Below, piece by piece: positions 24,883-36,300 of a stretch of DNA of 64,000 bases. The notes under the pieces were generated by a model, which was not told the origin of the DNA, did not search any database, and saw nothing but the letters and a program-made list of their open reading frames with translations. A program made the position numbers and the translations under genes. Source of the DNA: Marchantia polymorpha subsp. ruderalis (taxonomy: Eukaryota > Streptophyta > Marchantiopsida > Marchantiales > Marchantiaceae); the NCBI GenBank assembly GCA_037833965.1, contig AP031352.1, positions 23,974,501 through 24,038,500 on the forward strand. The letters are read 5' to 3'. Every line of letters starts with the position of its first letter. The stretch's first letter is position 1.

Positions 24883-25191
24883 ATGGCCTTGGCCAGATTC
24901 CGTCTGCCGAGTGTTCCATTCCTGCACGCAACTCACCTTCTTTCTCGTCCTGACGGCCCACTCCAAAACATCAATCGGTCAAAGCGTGGCTACGCAATCA
25001 GAGCATCACGAGAAGAACCGCAATGTGCATTCGAGCCCTCGGCCGCGAGAGCTGCAGCTCGGAGCGCGCTCGCTAGAACAAAACAAAAAGCACAGATTCC
25101 TGTCGACACATCAACAAACAATCGGACAAGATCTTCGAACTGTCTAACAAATGCAACCGCAGATTCCTGCCAATCTACCGAGCAGCCATAG
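24883..25191 (+). CDS. Possible first exon of a plastid-targeted protein (unrecognised)
   Basis: A 102-codon ORF starts with MALARFRLPSVPFLHATHLL and is rich in Arg, Ser and Ala. It has few acidic residues in its first ~40 residues, as chloroplast transit peptides do. The ATG follows a long purine-rich GGAGG/GAAAG leader (about 24,826-24,876), the kind seen in plant 5' UTRs, and has G at +4. No downstream exon, splice donor or family match was found, so it may be a chance ORF in GC-rich DNA. It would be transcribed divergently from trehalase. Confidence 0.25.
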   Translation: MALARFRLPSVPFLHATHLLSRPDGPLQNINRSKRGYAIRASREEPQCAFEPSAARAAARSALARTKQKAQIPVDTSTNNRTRSSNCLTNATADSCQSTEQP

Positions 25192-25930
25192 GGGCAAGCA
25201 CGCCCTCGGCAATTTACGCCATGCAAAGAGCCCAGCGCCAGTCCTCATCGTTGTCCTACTAATCAACTGACCTTAATGCACGAGCAGCCGCATCCTCGTC
25301 TCGGGGCAGCTCGATTCCCTATCAGAGAACGCTCACGCTCACGCGGCGCTTGCATAAACAACTCCATCACATGATGCGAATCTTGCCCCTTTCGCTCCAA
25401 CCAACTTCGGATAACCCAGAATCTCGCACCTTCGCAATTCTCCCATCGAGCCAATCCCCGCCTCTCCACGAGGCCGGGATAGCTCCTCGTACTGTCGACC
25501 ACATGCCGGCCAGCCATCGCGCGGCAGCACTCTTCCTCACCCCATGCATCGCTGCCCTCCCCCATCCCCGTCCCCATCCCGGGCCTGCCCGCGCACCTGC
25601 CTCGCCCTCACCCTCGCCCTCTGCCTCTTCCTCTTCCTCTGCCTGCTCGAGCCCGCAGCGAGCTCCGCTTTGACTCTTGCGCTCTGAGGTCGCCATTCAT
25701 TCGACGGTTCCAAACAGCCGATTCCGTTCGAGAATCCTCGCACCCAATTCCACAAACGTCATCGCTGCACGTGCTGCTCCCGCCAGCGTCTGTTTCCCGC
25801 GCCTCGCCCGGCTCTGCCTCGACCCGCCTCGCCCTGGCCCTGCCGGCATCGCCTCGACTTCCTCCCTCGACTCGCTCGAGGTCGAGGTCGACGACAGAGC
25901 CCCGCCTCCTCTCGCCTCTCGCCTCGCTTC

Positions 25931-25972
25931 GACGACGACGACGATGATGATGACGATGACGACGACGACGAC
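25931..25972. repeat. (GAC/GAT)n trinucleotide repeat
   Basis: An almost pure GAY trinucleotide run. It produces poly-Asp, Arg or His/Val strings in overlapping ORFs, which explains the long ORFs there. Confidence 0.85.
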
Positions 25973-28900
25973 CTTCGCGACGTCGCGGGCGCATGCTTTC
26001 TTCGAACCCTGAGACAAGATGCCGCTCGTCGTCGCCGATCCACGAGGACGCCTCATGTCTGCTCGGCTCGTGGCTCGGATCTGCGAGGGAGGGAGGGAGG
26101 GAGCGCTCGAGAACCGTGTCGTGCGATTCGCGAGAGGCCTGCGCCACCCGAGTCCCGACCTCGGCTCGCTCGCTCGCTCGACTCTCGTGAGCAGAGAAGG
26201 CCGGGAGCTCTGCCCGCCCGGCCGGCCCAATGGAGCGAGCCGCAAGACAAACATCGTGCGGGCGTGCGAGCGTGCGTGCGTGCCAACAAACATTCCCGCC
26301 CCAGGTTTTGGGACCCACATATTCCTGTCGATCCGAACGAATGGCAGGAATCGGACAACGCTGCGATCGACGATGGCAGATTCCTGGTTACAACAGATTC
26401 GCAGCTGGTTGGCATTCTGGACGCTCATTTTACTCTGTCATCTGTGATCGCATGGCAGTGATTGATGTGGACTCGCACGCAAGCATGAGCCCGCGGGTTC
26501 CACAGTGCCTTACGGATTGATGATCATGAGCTCGCAGGATTTGGCCTCGCCGGTGCTCGTCTGGATTTGCGGGATTCTTCTCCGTCAGCTTGCTCGGTCG
26601 TGAACGTGGATCAGGATTCCTTGCGCATTTGCCATGTTCCGGATGATGGCATTATCACACGGTTGGGATCTCTCCCGTGCCGGTGCATGCCAGCGCGCAA
26701 TTTCATGTTTGCTCGTGCAGGGTTTTCTGCCTCTTCGTCTACGACCTGGCTCTGCTCTTTCATCGCTGACCTCGGAGCGATTTGCAGTTACGTCGTCGTT
26801 TAGTGCTTTCGGTTGCCGGCCTCCTACTCGTCCACCTCTCTCTCGAGCCTATGATGTCCTTCGGATGCGTTTCAGAGGCTCCGGATTGATCAGGACCTCA
26901 TCAATCTGGCGTGTGATTGGTTGTCAGGATGGATCATGTGGCTTCATGGCTTCGGTGACCGAGTGGTCCAAATCTGACAAGCCTTTCGGATTTACTCGGA
27001 GCGTCTGGTGGTGTTAGAGCTTTATCGAAGTGCAGATTCGTGGGATTTGAGTCCAATTGGTCAGCCCTGTCGGTTTGGATGTTCGAAAGTGAGACTTTTC
27101 TTGCCTTCCCTGCCCTTCGAGATGCCTCGAGTGCTCGGTCCTGCTCAGGAACGACCGTTCGAGAGTGCAATTCTGACCGAGGATGACGAGCTCTGCCCTT
27201 AGCAGCCATAGCTGCACCAAGGGTCGAAGCGAAGGCTACATAGGTGAGTGAACGCGCGGCCTTGACATCATCTTAAGCTAAAATTAAGTCTCCCCACGCC
27301 TCGCTGCAGATGGCTGACGATGTTCCTGCTCAGGATCATGTGAGAGACAATCTGGTCTGCTTCTAAGCTGCCCCTTGGTGTAGAATCATCTTCGTCCAAC
27401 CCCTGACGAACCCGGGAAACACTTCAAGCGATCCGGATGCTAGACATCCTGGTGCTGCCTAGATTCCGATGTCTTCTCATCATCCAAGTGACTCGAGATC
27501 GAAAGGCCTTCCAGGGTTGACCCATCACATCCGTAGAATTTTCAATTCTCTGATATCAGCGGTCCAGAGGGTTTACCATACGCAAGCATTCAATTTCCTC
27601 TCGACCTTGTTCTGATTACAACGATCACTCGAATCACGAGGAAACTTGGGCATTGCAGACAAGCGTGCCTCTGTGTTGACCCTCACTGCACTGGAGGATA
27701 ACAACATGCACTGTCAAAGATCTGATGCTCGAGATGCTGCATAACACGAGTTCAGCAGGGGCCAACTTAACGATCGAACACGTATGCCATACGTATGATA
27801 CGCTGTATGTTGCTGTACATCTATCTCTGGACATGTACTCGTCGGCTACTGGATGAGAAGCCTGTACGGAAGATACGACCCTCGGCAAAGCTCTCTTGAT
27901 GCTGTTCTGATGCTGGATCGAACATCGGCGACCGAAATCTCAGCACAGCATTTCGCTACCCTGAGGCCCGTTGACTCCAGTTTTGTCCTCATAGGTCAAA
28001 CTTTAGATTAGCATGTGACCGCATATGGTGCAGGTTGTGGGCAAAGTGATGCGCTTTGAACCCACCATCGACATGGGCGCGAGCTTTTCACGTAAGGTAT
28101 GCATGAATGCATCACTTCTCCACTGCTATCCACCGAAAGATCTGTGAAAGTCAACCGAGTTTCCATAAAGAGACGGACTAATTGAACTGAGTGTGGTGAC
28201 AAAGTGTCTTGTAAGCTATACTCTTGCCCCATACACAGTTATGCATGAATGAATGCGCCTTTGTTATCTATTTGAATGGAAAATTTTCATTTAAGCCTTT
28301 CCATTGTGTTTTGAATAGATAATTATTCTTCTTGTTGATGAAGTAATATTAAAATTATTGAAAAGATAATAGTGTTATTATAAAATCTATTACTAATTTC
28401 ACATGTAATAAAAATCAACTCGTTGATTTGATACATTGGAAATATACCAAAAAAAAACTTAAATAGATAACATTACATAAAGTCTTTTTGGTAGAATCGC
28501 CATGAAACATCCTTAGATCTTTCTTACTAACATGTTGGGATACCCAACAAAAATCAGATGCACATTACTTCTTGTAATGATTACCCTTGTAATGCACTTT
28601 ACTTCTTGTGATGAAAAGTTCTTGTCTTTACAATTTTCAACTTCAAAATTTATTATATTAGTAGATAATAGACTTTGAATTAAATTATTTATAATATATA
28701 TATAATTCTATTCTAAGCATAAACATATGATTACAAAAATCTGGAATTTGAAAACTCATGCATCAATATATCAATATGCGATGATTGTGTGTATGTATAT
28801 CCTGGGTTATAAGTACAATACAATTTGATGTGAGCTTTGACAAAAGAAGTTACATGCATGACAACTATGAGATACTGACTAGTTTGATTTCAAAAAATAC

Positions 28901-30958
28901 AAAAAATCAGTGAGAATTATATGACTACTTACATTTAATATTTTGTTTCTTAATTAAACAAAAAGTTCAAACGCAAATTTTTATTTTACAAATTTCAAAC
29001 ATAAAAACTTCATTGAAGTATGTTCACATCCATCATCATCCATGTGTTGTATATCATTTTTTAAATAACTTTTGTTACATTTAGTATAGATTTCATATTT
29101 TGATAATTCTAGTGTGTACAACTATAAAAATTTACAAGTATTTTATCATTTATGTACATTCAAAAGATAAATTAAAATACTCAAAGATTAATTTTGAGGA
29201 TAAATATTACTTTCTTTCAAAATAAATATATTTGCACATTGAGAGAATGTATTTATAGTTTTAATAATATAGAATATCATTCCTTTTTATTATTGATAGT
29301 CACATCAGATCTTACTTGGATTTGATGAACACTTGTTGATTTTGTTAATGTACACATATAAATCAAGGTATTTATGAAGGTTGATATCTTGAACATTTGT
29401 AACAAAGTGTTATTTTAATAATTCTTATTTTTAACATGAATTTTTGCGTAAATTTAGCAAGTGAAATGGTATAAAAATGGAAAAAAAGTTATGATATAAA
29501 TTTTTTTGACATCTGCTTATCAAATTTAACCTGAATTTGTGTGTTATTTATGACATGTCAAGATTTATAATTAAATTGTTTGAATTATTGAGTGCGTGTG
29601 CAAGGTGTACCCCAGATGCAACTATTATGCTACAAGCAAAATACCTGATATTCTTCAATGCCACCATACTTTTCAACTAGCATCTTCAAGTATTCTAGTT
29701 GCATCATAACATATATTATAAATCATACATTGTACATAATCATCACAAGTATTAAAAAAAGTAACAACTTTACTATTCACAAATTTTACTTTACTTTGTC
29801 CACAAGTAAAAGAAAGTACCTACAAGTGAGAGATTAGCCTCCAACCAATTATCTAAGAGCTAAAAAAATTCTTGGACTTGCTACTGGCTAATGTTCAATT
29901 TTGACAATTACAATTTATGGAGAACTAATTAAAATTCAATAATTTGTGCCATAAGTTCTTAATCACATTTCTGAATGAATAAGACTAAGATAACAATCTA
30001 ATAACCCTAATTTGAACTTTACCAACTGAAGTCTAGGTTTCATTGCTACGCTAATGCCAAGAAAGCTAATCTGCCGATAGGGATCTAACATGAACTGTAG
30101 GACCAACCAATTATAACTGCAATATAGTGTTGCATGTATAATGACTTTTCGCACATACATAGGGTTGTGGTTACATAATTCTCGTTGAGCACTATTGTAG
30201 ATGAAAGAAAGAAAGCATTTGAGACATGTTCATACTGTAGTGTTATGTCTCCTAGAATAAGTAGGTGCTAACGACGCTTAACGGCAATCCTTGGCTCTAG
30301 CTAATGTATCTGAGCTCCACGTGCAGAACTAAATGAGTGTTCTTACTTAAGGAGTCGTAAGAGATAAAGTGTCAAAACACTAGTGGGTTTACACAAATTT
30401 CCATGAGTTGTGACATAGTAAAAATGGAGGGTCTTCTACGTGTACAAGTGAAAGTCCCAATAAAATTGCACTTAAGTCATCACACGTACCAATGCAAACA
30501 TGGCTAAAAGAAGTCGATAGCTTGGTTCCTCTAGGTAATGTCTTTCCACATGAATACAAGCTACATGAATAGATTATGCATCGACGATATAAAACGTTGA
30601 TTTCTAATACAGGCACGTATATATTGCAGAATAAATGACACCATTTTGTGAATGCTCATGATCGTAATGTATACATGACAATTAGAATTGATACAATCCT
30701 AGCACTTTGCATCTATAGGTCTAATGGAGTAAAGATGTAATAATCTGACCAAGCGATACTTGAGCATGCTAGCACTAACTTTAAACTATAACCCGAATGT
30801 CAATGAACGATAGTTTCTACGGGCCATGAGTGTTCAGGTTGAGGTGAATACACGTCGCTCGTTAGGAAATCGTTTTCATAGTTTTCAAAACTTACGTATC
30901 TGAACATACAAATTTACAATCTCTTACCGATGTGTTCAAGAATTTAACAAAAGTAGAG

Positions 30959-30961
<3 letters not shown>

Positions 30962-30990
<29 letters not shown>
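30962..30990. repeat. (AT)n microsatellite
   Basis: An uninterrupted AT run in non-coding AT-rich DNA. Confidence 0.9.
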
Positions 30991-30993
<3 letters not shown>

Positions 30994-31969
30994 TTATATA
31001 TCGATCGGATGTTTTGGACCAAGGGATAGAGTAACGAGTTTGATTTAGACTTCACATGAAAACTTTCGAATGCTTTATTGACTCTTTTTGGTCTCCATCG
31101 CGGTTTTCAAATAGTAAGAAATCCCAAGTAAGACCAACTACAACTTTTTATGATGTATTACGACGTAAGCTTCAATACAGAAAAACTATACCTTATCGTA
31201 TTTCATAAATAATATAGTTCCAAAGTTCCAAATGAGCCCCGAACCGCTGAAATCTTGGTTTTATCCTTCGTCCGAGATATCGAGTATTCTGTTAGCACGC
31301 TAAAGATGAGTAAGTGGTCCTAGGTCGCTGGAACCACGAATGACTCGAGTTTCAGGCGCCGGGAAGGCGAACCTTTCTTGGATCCGCACATCCGGTCCCG
31401 GTTACTCTCCCGGCGACCTTACTAAAACAGACGACGTGCCCGAAAAAGCCACAAAAGGGGAATAAGAAAATAAAATAGCTTTATTACCTGTAAAAGTTCA
31501 AAGGGAGGTTATTTTCTTGTTAGATGAAGTATGGATTTGATCGGAAAACTTATTATTCATTAAAACTATGCGAAGATTCCATTGTGATATCTGTCACTGT
31601 GTATGATCGGTGAGCAGGTACAGCATCGAGGAAAACAATCACACGTCCGATGTTTCAACCGTAACAACAAAGCGTTGCAAGACATGCGAAACCAGGGCAG
31701 CAAAAGAGCATGAGCTTTGGGAGGAAGCTAATGTTCACCACAGAAGAAAAAGATGCCGCCAGCTTTACTGAGTCCTGCTGCAAGTAGCAATCACTTGTGC
31801 GGAAATTGAATCGATTCATTGTGCATGCACCGAGCTCCTCCACGGTGCGATTCTTCGGCGTAGGTGAGTTCGGCTCGTCGGGCATCGCCGAATGCAACAG
31901 AATCGGTGATCGAAGAGTACGAAAGCACAGGCTCCGAAAAGCCGATGGATCGATCGGCAGGGGCAGGAA

Positions 31970-32983
31970 CTAAGAGGCCGAGGATTGGATGAATCGCACG
32001 CTCTCGTCCATGAGGGCTTGCATCACGTCGTCGAGGATGTACTCGGCGTGACAGACGTCAGAGCATCGGGTGGTCACATTCTTGCCCATGTCTCGGAGTT
32101 TCTGGACGTAGCGCGCTTGCCAGTCCTGGAGGATGTCGTTGGAGCCTATGGTGACGAGAATCGGGGGCAGTGCCAAGCCGGAGAGGTCTTCGGCTCCGGG
32201 GCCGAAGACATTGCACGCAGGATGGTCGCGATCGGCGCCCGGCGGCAGAAACGCAGCCCAGAACCAGTCAGTAAATTCGAGCGACAGGAAGAGCGCATCG
32301 GGCATTCGGAGCTCGGCCGGGGACCGCTCGACGCCGCCGAAGAATGGGTGCAATTGCACGACGCCTTTGAGCTCGAGCGGGCTCACGTCGCTCTGCACCG
32401 CGCGCGCCATCATGAAGTGCGCGATGTTGCCGCCCGCGCTGTCGCCCACGAAGAACACTCGCGTCGCGTCCGCCGCCGCGAAGAGCTCGCCGCCGCTCTG
32501 GCATTCGGCCTGCGCCCATCGAATCGCCTCGAAGCAATCGTCGTACGCTGTCGGGTACCGGTGCTCCGGAGCTCGCCTGTAGTTCACGGACACCACCATC
32601 GCCTGCGCCCCTTTGGCCACCAGTCGGCACATTCTGTCGTAGGTTTTCGACGCGGCGCACAAAATCGCGAAGCCTCCCCCGTGGAAGAAGAAGACCACGG
32701 GTATCTTCTCGGTCCCTGGATTCGCCGGGCGAAACACTCTCGCGTACTGCTCCGCGTGCTCGCCATAGCTCACATCCTCAGAGTAGACGCCATCCACGGG
32801 CTTGGAACTCGCTTTCGCCGTGATGTCCACAAAGTTGCTCAGAGTCCTGTTTATGGTGTGATTCTTTCTGTACAGAAATCCGCGTGCTACGCTGTACAAT
32901 GCACACACGATCCTCCACGGCAAGGGAAACGACGAGCGCACTGGCACTTCCTCTGAAAAAAATCCAGGAAAGCACGAGGTCAT
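31970..32983 (-). CDS. GID1-like alpha/beta-hydrolase carboxylesterase (HSL family), intronless
   Basis: A 337-aa plant carboxylesterase of the hormone-sensitive-lipase family. The oxyanion-hole motif HGGGF is at 101-105 and the nucleophile elbow GDSAGGN at 180-186 (Ser182). The acid is probably Asp283 (GSNDILQDW) and the histidine His312 (CHAEY). Many blocks match the gibberellin receptor GID1: PVDGVYSEDV, VVSVNYRRAPE, FGGVERS, a DW.W.AFLP motif and DRDHPACN. True GID1 proteins replace the catalytic His with Val or Ile; here the His is kept. It is therefore best called a GID1-like esterase, as in bryophytes, which lack GID1-type gibberellin perception. No signal peptide is obvious, so it is probably cytosolic or nuclear. 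The natural substrate is unknown. The start is the first in-frame Met; the hydrophobic FPLPWRIVCALYSVARGFL block corresponds to the GID1 N-terminal lid. Confidence 0.92.
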   Translation of the reverse strand: MTSCFPGFFSEEVPVRSSFPLPWRIVCALYSVARGFLYRKNHTINRTLSNFVDITAKASSKPVDGVYSEDVSYGEHAEQYARVFRPANPGTEKIPVVFFFHGGGFAILCAASKTYDRMCRLVAKGAQAMVVSVNYRRAPEHRYPTAYDDCFEAIRWAQAECQSGGELFAAADATRVFFVGDSAGGNIAHFMMARAVQSDVSPLELKGVVQLHPFFGGVERSPAELRMPDALFLSLEFTDWFWAAFLPPGADRDHPACNVFGPGAEDLSGLALPPILVTIGSNDILQDWQARYVQKLRDMGKNVTTRCSDVCHAEYILDDVMQALMDESVRFIQSSAS

Positions 32984-33044
32984 TCCCGTAATTTGGTGCG
33001 GCAGACTGCAATCGGACCATTCTTCGAGCTGCTACGGAGTGTGG

Positions 33045-33090
33045 TCCGAACTCTAGAAGTCGCTGCATAAAGCGACTTCTAGAGTTCGGA
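33045..33090. repeat. Perfect 20-bp-arm hairpin upstream of the carboxylesterase
   Basis: The left arm TCCGAACTCTAGAAGTCGCT (33,045-33,064) and its exact reverse complement (33,071-33,090) are separated by a 6-nt loop. It lies 62 bp upstream of the carboxylesterase ATG, where it could sit in the 5' UTR or promoter. Confidence 0.9.
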
Positions 33091-33286
33091 TGGTTCGCAT
33101 CCGGGCAAACTCGATTTCACATGCTGCCATAAGACGCGTCCTGAAAGGCTGACACTCGATGCATCCCCCACACTGACAGAAATATACAATCGTTCCTCGC
33201 CTTAGCGCTCGGAAAAGAACTGCTCGCGACGTGACTTGGACTTGGACCGACGACGACGGGGGAAATCCTTTTATGATTCGTAATTA

Positions 33287-33315
33287 CCTTCCTCGGATTC
33301 CTGATCCGAGGAAGG
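33287..33315. repeat. Perfect 12-bp-arm hairpin
   Basis: CCTTCCTCGGAT and ATCCGAGGAAGG flank a 5-nt loop, about 300 bp upstream of the carboxylesterase start. Confidence 0.8.
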
Positions 33316-33360
33316 CCGCAGCCGCAGCCGTCCTGTCATGAACGCCGACATACATGTATG

Positions 33361-33366
33361 CACGTG
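33361..33366. promoter_or_regulatory. G-box upstream of the carboxylesterase
   Basis: CACGTG in the context GCACGTGTC, about 380 bp upstream of the carboxylesterase ATG. It could be a bZIP/bHLH site. Only the sequence match supports it. Confidence 0.3.
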
Positions 33367-33369
33367 TCG

Positions 33370-36300
33370 TTCAATCTTCTAGAGTTCACAGCAGATTTTC
33401 AGTCTCTCTACGGCAGTTGACAACCATAAATCTCACGAGACTACAGTAAGAAAGGGACTTAATTTATTGACTGCAGGTGCATGCGGAATTCTCATCTCCT
33501 TACCCAGAGACTCGGCCTTGTACCGTCGCGAATTCTGGGACGCCATGGCTTCAGCACGCCGTCAGATGAGTGTTCATGTCCGTCGTGTTGGAAGAGACTC
33601 ATCGGAGCAGATGACAGAAGTTTTCTGGGCGGTGGATAAAACTCTGAGACGAGGTGCGAGCACGATACGATTTCCAATCTGCCCGGAAACGCCAGCGCCA
33701 TCCATATCGCTCTGTCACTGCACTCGGTGCCCGCCCTTGCATTTCTAGAAAGCCATCCACTAAAGTACACAAAAGCACAGTAAAGGTGAAACCTACTCTG
33801 GCCAGCAGCCTACACTTTTATGGGCTTAAAGCAACTCTGACGCCTGGGCAGTAGCGTATAATGATGTGATTCGATGAGAAAGTGTAAGTTATGCATAGAT
33901 TTTATTCTTGAAGGTTTGTTGAGTAGTTCATATCGAGTTGAAAGCAAATCATCTAGAATTTACATACTGTATTTTCCATAGCTGTAAGAAAATGCATGCT
34001 TCCTCATTGATATTAGTTTTTGCATATGATTTTTGACGTTTTCCTCACCTTGACGTTTTATTACAACTTAAAATGATGATTACAAGTAAGTTTTATGTAA
34101 ATAGAGGGGAAACCAAATATCTAGAATATTAGTTGAAGAATAATTCGTTATCGGTAAAAAAATTTGAATTTATATTATTCTGATTGTGTGAATGTTTCAG
34201 ACCACATAAATTTGTATTGAATTATCTATAGTAGTGACGTAGATTTTTAAATCCATTACACAAAATATATCAACATATTATTGCTACAGTTATGTATTGA
34301 CTATATGTGTGTATTGCTAGGGTTTTGGATTGGATATTAAACCAACTTGTTGTAAGCAATTAATATGTTTGTATCTAAAGCAAGGAACAAAATAATTCAT
34401 CACATATTTCAATCACGTAGGGATGTATAAAACTTCACGTAGTTGATTGGGTTTCTGGCTAAAGTATTTCTTTGGAGTTGGAAGGGATGACATTAAAATT
34501 CATTCAATGCTGAAGTAGATCAAATAAATAACTTTAATTCTTAGAGTGAATTTTTTGTCTTCATAATTTACAAAATTGTTCACTAATTAATCTTAATAAT
34601 TTCAATCTACCTGATAAACAATTTTACCAGAAACATGTGGCGATTGTAACCAATACGCAAAAATTATAAATCTTACTAGTTTTTTTGAAAGAAAATAATT
34701 GTAAAATTGATTTAAAATAAAAACTTGACAAGTTTTTGATTAAATGTTTGAATTATAGATAATGTACTATAGCTGTGATTAGATAGATTTGAATAATTAC
34801 AATCATATTACATTCAATTATTGTCAATAATTTAATGTAACATTATTGCAATATATTCAAACAATATATCATCAATAACTTATTGATGATACATTTTGTA
34901 TTCACTGTATGCAATATCCCATTTTTCGAAATCAATGTTCCGAAGCTGGCCCCACAGTCCTTACTTGGCTCGTCCTTGGTCACATCATTACTTCAAAGTG
35001 TTTGCGTTTCGTTTACGGACTTGGACAAGACGTGCGATTTCGAGCACACAATCTGCTCCTGACTTTCCTGAATTATCAAGCGAGTGAGTCGATGTTTGCA
35101 CAGCAATTCTTGGATTTATCTGCTGTATCTGATGAGCGCGCAAATCAGCCATGCTAGAACTCGGATCCCCATGCCGGACCCACGATGTCTCAAAGCAGCA
35201 AGAGATGTTTGTGAAGTCTCTACTCTCAGGGCTGGTAGAAGACCATGGCAAATTTTACTTTCAGGAATCCACGTAAAACATTTCCCCGTGAACGAGAAGC
35301 AGTTGAGAATCGAGATGCTGACTTAGTGAGAAATTCCGATCTGTATCTGGCATATGCCTGTGCCCCATTCTCGAGGTGGCGTGAAAGCTGTTAACCTCGC
35401 GGACAAAGATACTGTATGACAACGTTCTGCAATTACTTCATCATAAAGTGGAAAAGTACTGACGCTACTGTGCCTTGAGGAGAGAGCCTTATCTCTCAAT
35501 ATGAAAATCGAGGACGCCTTATCCAGGATTCGCAGCATCTTTGACTTACTGATTCTCAGGCTCTCAGCACGCCATTCACCATTAACAGCAAGCAGTCCAG
35601 GACATCATTGACCTACAGGATTCATCCAGTTTCAACGCGAATACTATATGAAAACTGATGGGCAACAACCAGCTGCAGGTTGAACATGGACCAAGTTTGA
35701 GATTGGTTCATTCTACCGAGACAATGCAAAACTTCCTGGACAGGACATGCCTTGACCCTGTTGACGAGTAAGCTGCCGGCTTATTGTACTGTATCCCAGG
35801 AGACGTGAAGGTCCAGCCACTCGTGCCGGGCGTTACAATGCCTTCTCATAACCAAAGTGGATTCTTGACCAGAGTTCTATTTTGGCGATCATCTATATGA
35901 ATTTAGCTTAAGGTTATATTAATTTTTCTATCTTGTTTGTGGATTTACAAGTTGAACGAGAAATTTTCAGTTCATTCTTCTAGACTAAGAGATGAGGAGT
36001 GATCGTTTTTTCACTCGTAGCCTGGGTTCATGTCTTGATTCCGACTATGCTCTAAAACTTTCCACACAATCGCCGTGACTTTAGACAATCACGCAGGTAG
36101 ATATGGTCGACAAGTAGTTTTCTTTCAAGACAAGCTTTGCTCAAACCCCCTTCCTATGTGTGGTTCTAGGGGCTGGTTTCAAGAGTTACGTTTGATCTCT
36201 GCATCTCTTCGCGATTAGTTGCAAACATTTGGTTGCAGTATGTGATACCCTAGGTCCAGATTGTACTACTAGATGTAGTCTTGATTCTTGTATATGGGAC

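Larger units (their letters stand above)
25192..31969. other. GC-rich block followed by AT-rich block, no gene recognised
   Basis: From 25.2 to about 28 kb the DNA is GC-rich to balanced. Overlapping ORFs occur in all frames, several of them low-complexity Arg/Ser/His strings caused by trinucleotide repeats. From 28.3 to 31.5 kb it is AT-rich with short ORFs and an AT microsatellite. A GC-richer patch near 31.3-31.45 kb precedes the 3' side of the carboxylesterase. No family motif was seen on either strand. Confidence 0.4.

Noticed and set aside
25608-26428. 236- and 243-codon - strand ORFs
   Set aside because: Their sequence is dominated by Arg/His/Ser or Val/Ile strings from trinucleotide repeats, and several frames are open at once, as expected in GC-rich repeats.
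31985-32956. 323-codon + strand ORF
   Set aside because: It lies exactly opposite the well-supported GID1-like esterase and has no family motif; it is a shadow of GC-rich coding sequence.
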